From contig JAGGAJ010000109.1 in assembly GCA_017889845.1 (NCBI GenBank), positions 1 to 6,133 on the forward strand: DNA of 6,133 bases, written 5' to 3'. The position numbers and the translations under genes were made by a program. Below are positions 1-6,133 of the stretch, one piece after another. Source of the stretch: Deltaproteobacteria bacterium (GTDB lineage: Bacteria > Desulfobacterota > Deferrimicrobia > Deferrimicrobiales > Deferrimicrobiaceae). Every line of letters begins with the position of its first letter. The stretch's first letter is position 1. The notes under the pieces are model-generated. The model did not search any database, was not told the origin of the DNA, and saw only the letters and a program-made list of their open reading frames with translations.

Positions 1-821
1 TCCGGCACGTCCCCGAAATCCCACTCGGACTTGTCGACCCAGAGCTCCCAGTACGCCCGGGTCCGGCCGAGGAAATCCTCCGGCCCGCGGGACACGACGG
101 CGCGGTTGATCGCCGCCGCCTCCTCGAAATCGGTCCCCGCGGCCAGCCAGGAGTAGGCGACGGACGCCTCCCCGGGACGGGTCGCCGCGTGGATCGCCAC
201 CGTCGAGTCCACCGACCCCTGCGCGATGGGGTTCCCGGAAAGGATCCCGTCCTCCGCGTCGCGCCACGTCCCCTCCGCGCCCTGGAACTCCTTGACCCCA
301 GTCGCCCACTGGTGGATGCCGGCCGCGACCCCCCGGGAGCCCTCGCCGGAAACGGCCCCGTTGACGAGGAACCAGCGCCGCCCCTTGTAGTGGAACACGC
401 ACCTCCTCTGAGGCTCGTAATACGCCGTGTCCCCGACGGCGTTCCCGAGGATCCGGAAGTCGTGGTGGTGGAAGATCCGGACCTCCCGCGGGGCCCCGGA
501 GAGCTCGTGGATCGCGAACCGCCGGACCAGGACGTTCGCCGCCATGTCGACCGCGTCGGTCAGCTCGATCCCCAGCTCCAGGGAGGGATGGAAGAGGTGC
601 ACCCAGGTGACCAGGGTGCCGGGCTGGTACCGGAGGTCCCGGATCCACCCGGGGTCCGAAAGCCATCGGAAGGCGCCCGCCGCCCACACCCCCAGCCGGC
701 AAGGCCCCCCCTGCGTGTGGTTCTCCATCCCCACGTGGGGAAAGTAGATATCCCGCAACTGCCCGAACGAATCGAAGTTGACGTGCAGGTTCCCGTTGGA
801 GAGCGGAAGGTCGCGCGGCAT
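1..821 (-). CDS. Family 15 glycoside hydrolase (glucoamylase type), N-terminal part; runs off the left edge
   Basis: The minus strand is open from an ATG at 821 to the window edge, giving 273 residues with no stop. The protein opens MPRDLPLSNGNLHVNFD and continues with RDIYFPHVGMENHTQGG and RLGVWAAG. This is the start typical of bacterial and archaeal GH15 glucoamylase-type enzymes, whose N-terminal beta-sandwich domain precedes an (alpha/alpha)6 catalytic barrel. Further family-like stretches are FHHHDFRILGN (about residue 125) and YEPQRRCVFHYKGRRW (about 142-157). Such enzymes release glucose from alpha-glucans. No signal peptide is visible, so a cytoplasmic role in glycogen or oligosaccharide turnover is likely (inference). 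The start is fixed by AGGAGGG seven bases upstream of the ATG. The catalytic glutamates lie outside the window, so activity and substrate (maltodextrin versus trehalose or others) cannot be judged. It is divergent from the fumarase gene. Confidence 0.88.
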   Translation of the reverse strand, partial: MPRDLPLSNGNLHVNFDSFGQLRDIYFPHVGMENHTQGGPCRLGVWAAGAFRWLSDPGWIRDLRYQPGTLVTWVHLFHPSLELGIELTDAVDMAANVLVRRFAIHELSGAPREVRIFHHHDFRILGNAVGDTAYYEPQRRCVFHYKGRRWFLVNGAVSGEGSRGVAAGIHQWATGVKEFQGAEGTWRDAEDGILSGNPIAQGSVDSTVAIHAATRPGEASVAYSWLAAGTDFEEAAAINRAVVSRGPEDFLGRTRAYWELWVDKSEWDFGDVP

Positions 822-859
822 CGGTGGTCCCTCCTATCCTGTTAGAAACCCGCCGGTCC

Positions 860-888
860 TTGACGTTTCGGGGCCGCGGGCATATCTT
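860..888 (+). promoter_or_regulatory. Candidate sigma70 promoter for the fumarase gene
   Basis: TTGACG (860-865) is a near-consensus -35 box. It is followed after exactly 17 bases by TATCTT (883-888), a fair -10 box in an otherwise GC-rich stretch. Transcription would begin near 895, giving a leader of about 42 bases before the fumarase ATG. It lies in the 115-base gap between the divergent GH15 and fumarase genes. I could not find an equally good promoter pointing towards the GH15 gene. The prediction rests on box match and spacing only. Confidence 0.55.
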
Positions 889-921
889 TTGGGGTGAATT
901 CCCCCCTCCCACCAAACCTTC

Positions 922-929
922 GGAAGGAG
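922..929 (+). promoter_or_regulatory. Shine-Dalgarno site that decides the fumarase start
   Basis: GGAAGGAG lies 7 bases before the ATG at 937. A second ATG at 932, in another frame, is only 2 bases from this site and is closed by a stop after a short run. The spacing therefore selects the ATG at 937, which also opens the recognisable fumarase protein. Confidence 0.8.
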
Positions 930-936
930 CCATGCG

Positions 937-2559
<1,623 letters not shown>

Positions 2560-2564
2560 AACCC

Positions 2565-2592
2565 GGGAGGGGGGCCGGCGCGCCCCCCTCCC
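2565..2592. terminator. Perfect 10-11 bp G/C hairpin after the fumarase gene
   Basis: GGGAGGGGGG (2565-2574) is the exact reverse complement of CCCCCCTCCC (2583-2592). One further C-G pair (2575/2582) leaves a six-base loop. It begins 5 bases after the fumarase stop. Downstream is TTCCTCCC rather than a T-run, so it is not a classical intrinsic terminator. Read from the other strand it is followed by GGGTTT. It probably ends or protects transcripts of one or both convergent genes (inference). Confidence 0.6.
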
Positions 2593-2600
2593 TTCCTCCC

Positions 2601-2623
2601 GCCATCCGGCCCGGCCGGATGGC
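2601..2623. terminator. Second hairpin: 11-base arms around one central base
   Basis: GCCATCCGGCC (2601-2611) and GGCCGGATGGC (2613-2623) are exact inverted repeats around a single C at 2612. As RNA this would fold as a 9-bp stem with a five-base loop. It lies between the first hairpin and the stop of the convergent tautomerase gene (2636), so it is the first structure reached by transcripts of the minus strand. No T-run follows in either direction. A role in bidirectional termination or 3'-end protection is inferred. Confidence 0.5.
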
Positions 2624-2635
2624 GCAGGGCGGCGG

Positions 2636-2839
2636 TCACTTCCCCCGCTTCCTGCGCTCCGTCACCGTCTCCCCGCCGATCCCCCAGTTGTCCGTTTCCA
2701 CCTCGTCGATGACGACCACGGTTGTCTGCGGGTTCTTCCCGAGCACGTCCACGAGCAGCTGCGTCGCCCCGCGGATCAGCGCCGCCTTCTTCTCCGCCGT
2801 GGCCCCTTCCCGCGTGATCCGGATGCTGACGTACGGCAT
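2636..2839 (-). CDS. Tautomerase of the 4-oxalocrotonate tautomerase superfamily
   Basis: This 67-residue protein begins MPYVSIRITREG; removal of Met exposes the N-terminal Pro that is the catalytic base in this superfamily. Further family marks are TAEKKAALIRG (about 14-24), VVVIDEV (about 41-47) and DNWGIGGE (about 50-57). These small enzymes work as hexamers of short beta-alpha-beta units and interconvert keto and enol forms of unsaturated acids. The start is set by AAGGAGGG just upstream of the ATG at 2839; the reading frame stays open further upstream but that extension is not tautomerase-like. Compared with Pseudomonas 4-oxalocrotonate tautomerase, the positions of Arg11 and Arg39 hold Ala and Val, and Trp replaces Phe50, so hydroxymuconate is probably not the natural substrate. 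It stands alone, convergent with the fumarase and divergent from the chorismate mutase. No aromatic degradation genes are nearby. Confidence 0.9.
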   Translation of the reverse strand: MPYVSIRITREGATAEKKAALIRGATQLLVDVLGKNPQTTVVVIDEVETDNWGIGGETVTERRKRGK

Positions 2840-2865
2840 CGTCCCCTCCTTCCAGGGTTTCGGAC

Positions 2866-2871
2866 TACAAT
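2866..2871 (+). promoter_or_regulatory. Possible -10 box for the chorismate mutase pair
   Basis: TACAAT matches the -10 consensus in five of six positions. It sits in the only AT-rich patch (about 2860-2880) of the 64-base gap between the divergent tautomerase and chorismate mutase genes. I see no matching -35 box at the usual distance, so an activator or a weak promoter would have to be assumed. On the opposite strand CATAAT (2881-2876) could serve the tautomerase, also without a clear -35. Confidence 0.3.
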
Positions 2872-2903
2872 TGGAATTATGCCCCGATCCGGGTGAGGCG
2901 CGG

Positions 2904-3191
2904 ATGGAGATCGACGAGATACGGAAACGGATCGACCTGCTGGACGACGTGCTGCTGCGCGTGTTCAACGAGCGCGCCCGGCTGGCGCTGGAGATCGGTC
3001 ACCGCAAGAAGGGACTGGGGCTTCCGGTGTTCGATCCGGCCCGGGAGAAGCGGATCTTCGCCCGCATGAAGGGGGACAACCCCGGGCCGCTGGACGACGG
3101 GGCCATCGTGCGGCTGTTCGAGCGGGTCGTGGACGAGTCGCGCCGCCTGGAGCGGATCATGTCCCAGCGGGAGGGGCGGGAGGAATGCTGA
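2904..3191 (+). CDS. aroQ: Chorismate mutase, AroQ type, single domain
   Basis: This 95-residue, all-helical protein converts chorismate to prephenate, the branch point towards phenylalanine and tyrosine. Aligned with the E. coli P-protein mutase domain, the active-site residues are present: Arg7 (E. coli Arg11), Arg24 (Arg28), Lys35 (Lys39), Asp44 (Asp48), Arg47 (Arg51), Glu48 (Glu52) and Ser79 (Ser84). The E. coli Gln88 position holds Glu83. The first helix carries EIRKRIDLLD, the second ERARLALEIGHRK, and the FDPAREKRI segment follows. It is a monofunctional mutase: no prephenate dehydratase or dehydrogenase domain follows. The ATG at 2904 has GGTGAGG five bases upstream. The frame stays open far upstream, but that stretch is antisense to the tautomerase and out of frame in the fumarase, so it is not coding. 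The stop overlaps the next gene's start by 7 bases, implying joint transcription and translational coupling. Confidence 0.92.
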   Translation: MEIDEIRKRIDLLDDVLLRVFNERARLALEIGHRKKGLGLPVFDPAREKRIFARMKGDNPGPLDDGAIVRLFERVVDESRRLERIMSQREGREEC

Positions 3192-3394
3192 TCATCACGA
3201 AGCGGAACGCCCCCGAGGAGGCGCTGGACCGGATCAAGGGGTACCTGATCGAACACGGCTTCGACATCCACCAGTCCACCGGGGCCAACCGCACCATCAT
3301 CGGCGTCATCGGCGACACGGACGCGCTGGACGAGCGGGAGATCGAGGCCCTCCCCGGCGTGAGCCAGGTGGTCCGGATCCGCAAGGACGATTGA
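3185..3394 (+). CDS. Free-standing DAHP synthase N-terminal (ferredoxin-like) regulatory domain
   Basis: This 69-residue protein resembles the N-terminal ferredoxin-like (ACT-like) domain of type I-beta DAHP synthases such as that of Thermotoga maritima. Shared elements are a hydrophobic first strand (MLIITKR), a helix (PEEALDRIKGYLIEHG), the strand pair around RTIIGVIGD (about 36-44), a second helix (DEREIEALPG) and the last strand SQVVRIRK. In the full enzyme this domain binds Tyr or Phe and gates the barrel. Here it stops at the domain border, and the following bases neither continue the domain in frame nor leave room for a barrel, since the convergent yajQ ends 12 bases on. Translation starts at an ATG overlapping the chorismate mutase stop, preceded by GGAGGGG and GGAGG. 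The intact frame suggests a real gene, not debris. It may regulate a DAHP synthase encoded elsewhere, or the mutase (inference); a generic small ACT-like protein is the alternative. Confidence 0.8.
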   Translation: MLIITKRNAPEEALDRIKGYLIEHGFDIHQSTGANRTIIGVIGDTDALDEREIEALPGVSQVVRIRKDD

Positions 3395-3406
3395 GGGCGA
3401 AGGCCC

Positions 3407-3895
3407 CTACGACCGGAAATTCACGAACTGCATCTCCACGCCGAGGTCCTTCCCCTTCAGCACCCGGATGACCTCCTGCAGATCGTCGATGTTCTTCCCC
3501 GTCACCCGGACCTGCTCCTCCTGGATCTGCGACTGGACCTTGAGCCGGGTCTCCTTGACGAGAGCGACGATCTCCCGCCCCTTCTCCTTGGAGATCCCCT
3601 GCTGGATCGTGACGACCTGGCGGACCCTTCCTCCGGATGCGGGCTCGACCTTGCCGTACTGCAGCGCCTTGAGAGAAACCGCCCGCCGCACGAACTTGGA
3701 CTGGAGCACGTCCACGGACGCCTTGAGGCGGAACTCGTCCTCCGTCTGCAGCCGGATGGTACCGTCCTTCTCCAGGGACACCTCGGTCTTCGACCCCTTG
3801 AAGTCGTACCGCTGGGCGATCTCCTTCACGGCCTGGTTGACCGCGTTGTCGACCTCCTGCATGTCCACCACGGAAACGATGTCGAACGACGGCAT
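3407..3895 (-). CDS. yajQ: YajQ family cyclic-nucleotide-binding protein
   Basis: This 162-residue protein has the full length and conserved start (MPSFDIVSVVDMQEVDNAVN) of the YajQ/UPF0234 family. Other family marks are RYDFKGSKTEVS (about 29-40), KALQYGKVEPASGG (about 76-89), QGISKEKGREIV (about 99-110) and the C-terminal EMQFVNFR. The fold consists of two ferredoxin-like domains. Members bind nucleotides, and the Xanthomonas homologue is a cyclic-di-GMP effector acting with a transcription regulator; whether this one does so is not visible. The ATG at 3895 follows a purine-rich site (GGAAGGGGG) after 7 bases. It lies 26 bases after the ABC-F stop and is the last gene of the minus-strand group. 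It converges on the chorismate mutase pair with 12 bases between the stops. Confidence 0.96.
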   Translation of the reverse strand: MPSFDIVSVVDMQEVDNAVNQAVKEIAQRYDFKGSKTEVSLEKDGTIRLQTEDEFRLKASVDVLQSKFVRRAVSLKALQYGKVEPASGGRVRQVVTIQQGISKEKGREIVALVKETRLKVQSQIQEEQVRVTGKNIDDLQEVIRVLKGKDLGVEMQFVNFRS

Positions 3896-3921
3896 GACGG
3901 ATCCCCCTTCCCGACCCCGAT

Positions 3922-5766
3922 CTAGCCGGCTCCGGTTTCCCGCTCCGGCTCCTGTTCCCGCTCCTTGCGGTGAAGCTCGTCCGCGAGCGCCGTCATCTCC
4001 CCGAACAGCCCCTCGATCCGTTTCCGCGCGGCGGACACCGCCGGGGAGAGTGCGCGGATGGACGCTCCGTCGTTCCGCACGGTCGCATCGACGATCGCCG
4101 CATCGTCCCGCGCCACCTGCTCCTCGAGACCGATGATCTCCGCCTCCAGCGCCCCGATCGAACGCCGCAGGCGCCCGAGCTCCCTCGACCGCCGCGCCAC
4201 CGCCTCCGCCCGCTCGCGCCGCGCATCGCGGCGCCCCTGCCGGCTCTCCCGCCCCGGCCGGGCGGTTTCCCCCGCCTCCGACCTCCACCCGATGCGCTCG
4301 AGGAAGTCGGCGTACCCGCCGTGGAACACCTCCACCTTCCCGCCGTCGAACACGATCAGCCGGGTCGCCAGCGCCTCGAGGACGCGCTCGACGTGGGTGA
4401 CGAGGATCACCGCGCCGCCGAAGGCGTCCACCGCCGCGACGAATGCGTCCACCGACTCCTGGTCGAGGTGGTTCGTCGGCTCGTCCAGGAGCAGGAGGTT
4501 CACCGGGGCGGCGAGGATCTTCCCGAGCAGGACGCGGCTGCGTTCCCCTCCCGACAGGACCGAAACCCTCTTCTCCGCCGCCTCGCCCCCGAACATCATG
4601 GCGCCGCACAGGGTCCGGACCTGCGTGCGTGTGAGGAGAGGATTCGCCCGCCGGATCTCCTCCTCCACCGGCAGCTCCGGGGAAAGCCGGTCCGCGTTCA
4701 TCTGCCCGAAATGCCCGGCCGAACAGTTCGGCGCGGGCTTCACGGCGCCGGTGCCGGGCTGCAGCTCCCCGGCGAGGAGCCGGAGGAGGGTCGTCTTCCC
4801 GCGGCCGTTCGGCCCCACGACGGCGATCCGGTCTCCCGGGGCCACCTGGAAGGAAAGGCCCTCGATCAGCGGGCGCCCTGCGTCGTAGCCGAAGGAGAGG
4901 TCGCGCACCTCCATCATCCGCTTCCCGGGGAACGGCGCCTCGGTGAACCGGAAGTCGAGGTCCCGGATTTCCGACAGCTTCGTGAGCCGTTCGTGGCGCG
5001 CCAGCGCCTTGATCCGCGACTGCACGGCCCGGGCCCGCGTGGCCTGCGCGCGGAAGCGCGCGATGAACGCCTCCGCCTCCGCCCGCCGCCGCTCGTCGTT
5101 GACCCTCGTCTGATCGTGGATCGCCTCCTCCTGGAGGATCTGCTGCCACAGTTTCTCCGTCCCGCCCGCCAGCTTGCGGACCGAGCCGCGGTGGATGGCC
5201 ATCGTGTGGGTCGTGACGCCGTCCATGAAGCCGCGGTCGTGGGTGATCAGCAGCAGCTCCCCTCTCCAGGCGCACAGGAACCGCCGCAGCCAGCGGATGG
5301 AGACGACGTCCAGGTAGTTGGTCGGCTCGTCCAGCAGAAGGAGGTTCGCGCCCGAGAGAAGCACCCGCGCAAGGTTGAGGCGCACCTGGAACCCGCCGGA
5401 GAGCTCGTCCGGGCGGCGGGACCGTTCCTCCTCGCCGAAGCCCAGGCCGGTCAGGACGGCTTCCGCCCGGTACGTCTCGTCCGTGCCGTCATCCCGCGGC
5501 GGGAGTGCGGAGGCGGCTTCCTGCAGCACCGTGCCGCGCCCGAACACCAGGCGCTGCGCGAGGTGCCCGATGCGGTATCCCGCCGGGACGACCACCGAGC
5601 CCGCGTCGGGCTCCTCCTCGCCGAGGAGGATGCGGAACAGCGTGGTCTTGCCGGTCCCGTTCCGCCCCACCAGCCCCACCCGCTCGCCGGAAGCCACCTG
5701 GAACGAGGCGTCCTCGAAGAGGACCTGCCCCCCGTATGCCTTGGAAAGGTTGCCGACGTTCAGCAT
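3922..5766 (-). CDS. ABC-F family ATPase (two fused ATP-binding cassettes, no membrane domain)
   Basis: This 614-residue soluble protein has two cassettes. Cassette 1 carries Walker A GRNGTGKT (34-41), signature LSGGF (122-126), Walker B LLLLDE (142-147) and a switch His176 in THDRGF. Cassette 2 carries Walker A GPNGRGKT (318-325), signature LSGGE (404-408), Walker B ending in Asp428-Glu429 and His458. An arginine- and glutamate-rich helical linker (about 200-275) matches the tRNA-interaction linker of ABC-F factors, and a charged coiled-coil tail (about 505-605) resembles the Uup-type C-terminal domain. ABC-F proteins bind the ribosomal E site and affect translation or relieve stalling. The exact subfamily (Uup-, YheS- or resistance-type) is unclear. 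The ATG at 5766 is chosen because homologues begin just before the first strand, but its GGAGG lies about 16-20 bases upstream, overlapping the channel gene's stop. An in-frame GTG at 5817 would add 17 residues and overlap the channel gene by 35 bases. Confidence 0.95.
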   Translation of the reverse strand: MLNVGNLSKAYGGQVLFEDASFQVASGERVGLVGRNGTGKTTLFRILLGEEEPDAGSVVVPAGYRIGHLAQRLVFGRGTVLQEAASALPPRDDGTDETYRAEAVLTGLGFGEEERSRRPDELSGGFQVRLNLARVLLSGANLLLLDEPTNYLDVVSIRWLRRFLCAWRGELLLITHDRGFMDGVTTHTMAIHRGSVRKLAGGTEKLWQQILQEEAIHDQTRVNDERRRAEAEAFIARFRAQATRARAVQSRIKALARHERLTKLSEIRDLDFRFTEAPFPGKRMMEVRDLSFGYDAGRPLIEGLSFQVAPGDRIAVVGPNGRGKTTLLRLLAGELQPGTGAVKPAPNCSAGHFGQMNADRLSPELPVEEEIRRANPLLTRTQVRTLCGAMMFGGEAAEKRVSVLSGGERSRVLLGKILAAPVNLLLLDEPTNHLDQESVDAFVAAVDAFGGAVILVTHVERVLEALATRLIVFDGGKVEVFHGGYADFLERIGWRSEAGETARPGRESRQGRRDARRERAEAVARRSRELGRLRRSIGALEAEIIGLEEQVARDDAAIVDATVRNDGASIRALSPAVSAARKRIEGLFGEMTALADELHRKEREQEPERETGAG

Positions 5767-5782
5767 GGCGGTCGGGGAAACG

Positions 5783-6133
5783 TCACCCTCCGGACGGTTC
5801 CGGCGTTCCCCCTTCACCCGAATTCGCCCCCACCCCCCGGCGGCCCTCCGCCGGTTTCCGGGCCGCGTCCGGGACGGACGCGACCCGCAACGAGCCCGGA
5901 ACGTAATCCGGCGGCAGATAGGAGCCGGGGATCGTCGTCCGGTTCCCGTCCCGGAGCTGGGTGTAATGGGGTGACATGATCTCCACCCCCGCCTCGTTGA
6001 AGGTGTCCTGGATGTTGCGGTGCAGCGCCGAGTAGGTGTTCACCATCTGCTGGGGCTCGTCGGTGTGCGCGTTCAGCTCATACGTCACGTAGAAATCGTT
6101 GAGGGCGGTCTGGAGGACGAACGGCTTCGGCTC
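5783..6133 (-). CDS. MscS-type mechanosensitive ion channel, C-terminal part; runs off the right edge
   Basis: The last 116 residues of a membrane channel are present, reading in from the right edge as EPKPFVLQTALNDFYVTYEL. This segment, followed by NIQDTFNEAGVEIMSPHY and LRDGNRTTIP, is characteristic of the cytoplasmic C-terminal (lower vestibule) domain of MscS-family small-conductance channels, which open under membrane tension during osmotic downshock. The pore helices and Lsm-like domain lie outside the window. The final 45 or so residues are rich in Gly, Pro and charged residues, look disordered, and vary within the family. The stop (TGA, 5785-5783) is 16 bases before the ATG of the ABC-F gene, so the two are very likely co-transcribed. 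Confidence 0.9.
   Translation of the reverse strand, partial: EPKPFVLQTALNDFYVTYELNAHTDEPQQMVNTYSALHRNIQDTFNEAGVEIMSPHYTQLRDGNRTTIPGSYLPPDYVPGSLRVASVPDAARKPAEGRRGVGANSGEGGTPEPSGG

Noticed and set aside
189..845. Plus-strand open frame of 218 codons opposite the GH15 gene
   Set aside because: Low-complexity Pro/Arg/Val-rich product; the minus strand encodes a recognisable GH15 N-terminal domain with a good ribosome binding site.
2879..2896. ATG at 2879 as a start upstream of the chorismate mutase
   Set aside because: It is in a different frame and meets a TGA after five codons.
3185..3394. The small domain gene as a frameshifted remnant of a full DAHP synthase
   Set aside because: The frame is intact, it has its own ribosome binding site and clean stop at the domain border, and no barrel-like sequence was seen after it before the convergent yajQ gene.
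3395..3406. Small inverted repeat GGGC-GAAG-GCCC exactly filling the gap between the convergent small domain gene and yajQ
   Set aside because: A 4-bp stem without a T-run is too short to call a terminator and can arise by chance in GC-rich DNA.
5819..5826. CGAATTCG palindrome near the alternative ABC-F start
   Set aside because: Only eight bases, within the channel coding sequence; expected by chance.
3970..5979. A 669-codon plus-strand open frame opposite the ABC-F gene, and several shorter ones there
   Set aside because: Arg/Pro/Leu-rich translation with no family resemblance; the opposite strand holds an intact ABC-F protein with all motifs.

Overview
This is a GC-rich (about two-thirds GC by eye) bacterial chromosomal window. 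It is densely coded, has strong Shine-Dalgarno sites and strong third-position G/C bias, and shows no sign of mobile DNA. The class I [4Fe-4S] fumarase, the MscS/ABC-F/YajQ group and a type I-beta DAHP synthase regulatory domain together suggest a Gram-negative, anaerobic or facultative bacterium of the Desulfuromonadota/'deltaproteobacterial' kind. That assignment is inference from gene content; there is no rRNA or other marker here.

Layout. (1) 821 to the left edge, minus: the N-terminal part of a family 15 glycoside hydrolase (glucoamylase type), cut by the window start. (2) 822-936: a divergent intergenic region with a good sigma70-type promoter for the fumarase. (3) 937-2559, plus: a complete class I fumarate hydratase with all three cluster cysteines and the known active-site residues in register. 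(4) 2560-2635: two consecutive perfect hairpins between convergent genes. (5) 2839-2636, minus: a 67-residue tautomerase of the 4-oxalocrotonate tautomerase superfamily. (6) 2904-3394, plus: an overlapping gene pair, an AroQ-type chorismate mutase followed by a 69-residue protein that matches only the N-terminal ferredoxin-like regulatory domain of DAHP synthase, with no catalytic barrel after it. (7) Right edge to 3407, minus: a co-directional group in transcription order mscS-type channel (C-terminus only), ABC-F ATPase, yajQ.

Functional reading. Fumarase serves the TCA cycle or fumarate metabolism. The chorismate mutase pair belongs to aromatic amino acid synthesis: the mutase makes prephenate, and the small partner looks like a detached allosteric domain that could act in trans on a DAHP synthase or on the mutase. 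The minus-strand group combines a membrane tension channel, a probable ribosome-associated ABC-F ATPase and a YajQ nucleotide-binding protein, possibly a general stress or translation-linked operon.

The most interesting feature is the chorismate mutase plus free-standing DAHP synthase regulatory domain. The rest looks like ordinary core genome; I see no CRISPR array, defence island, insertion sequence, tRNA or rRNA. No gene-free stretch exceeds about 115 bases.
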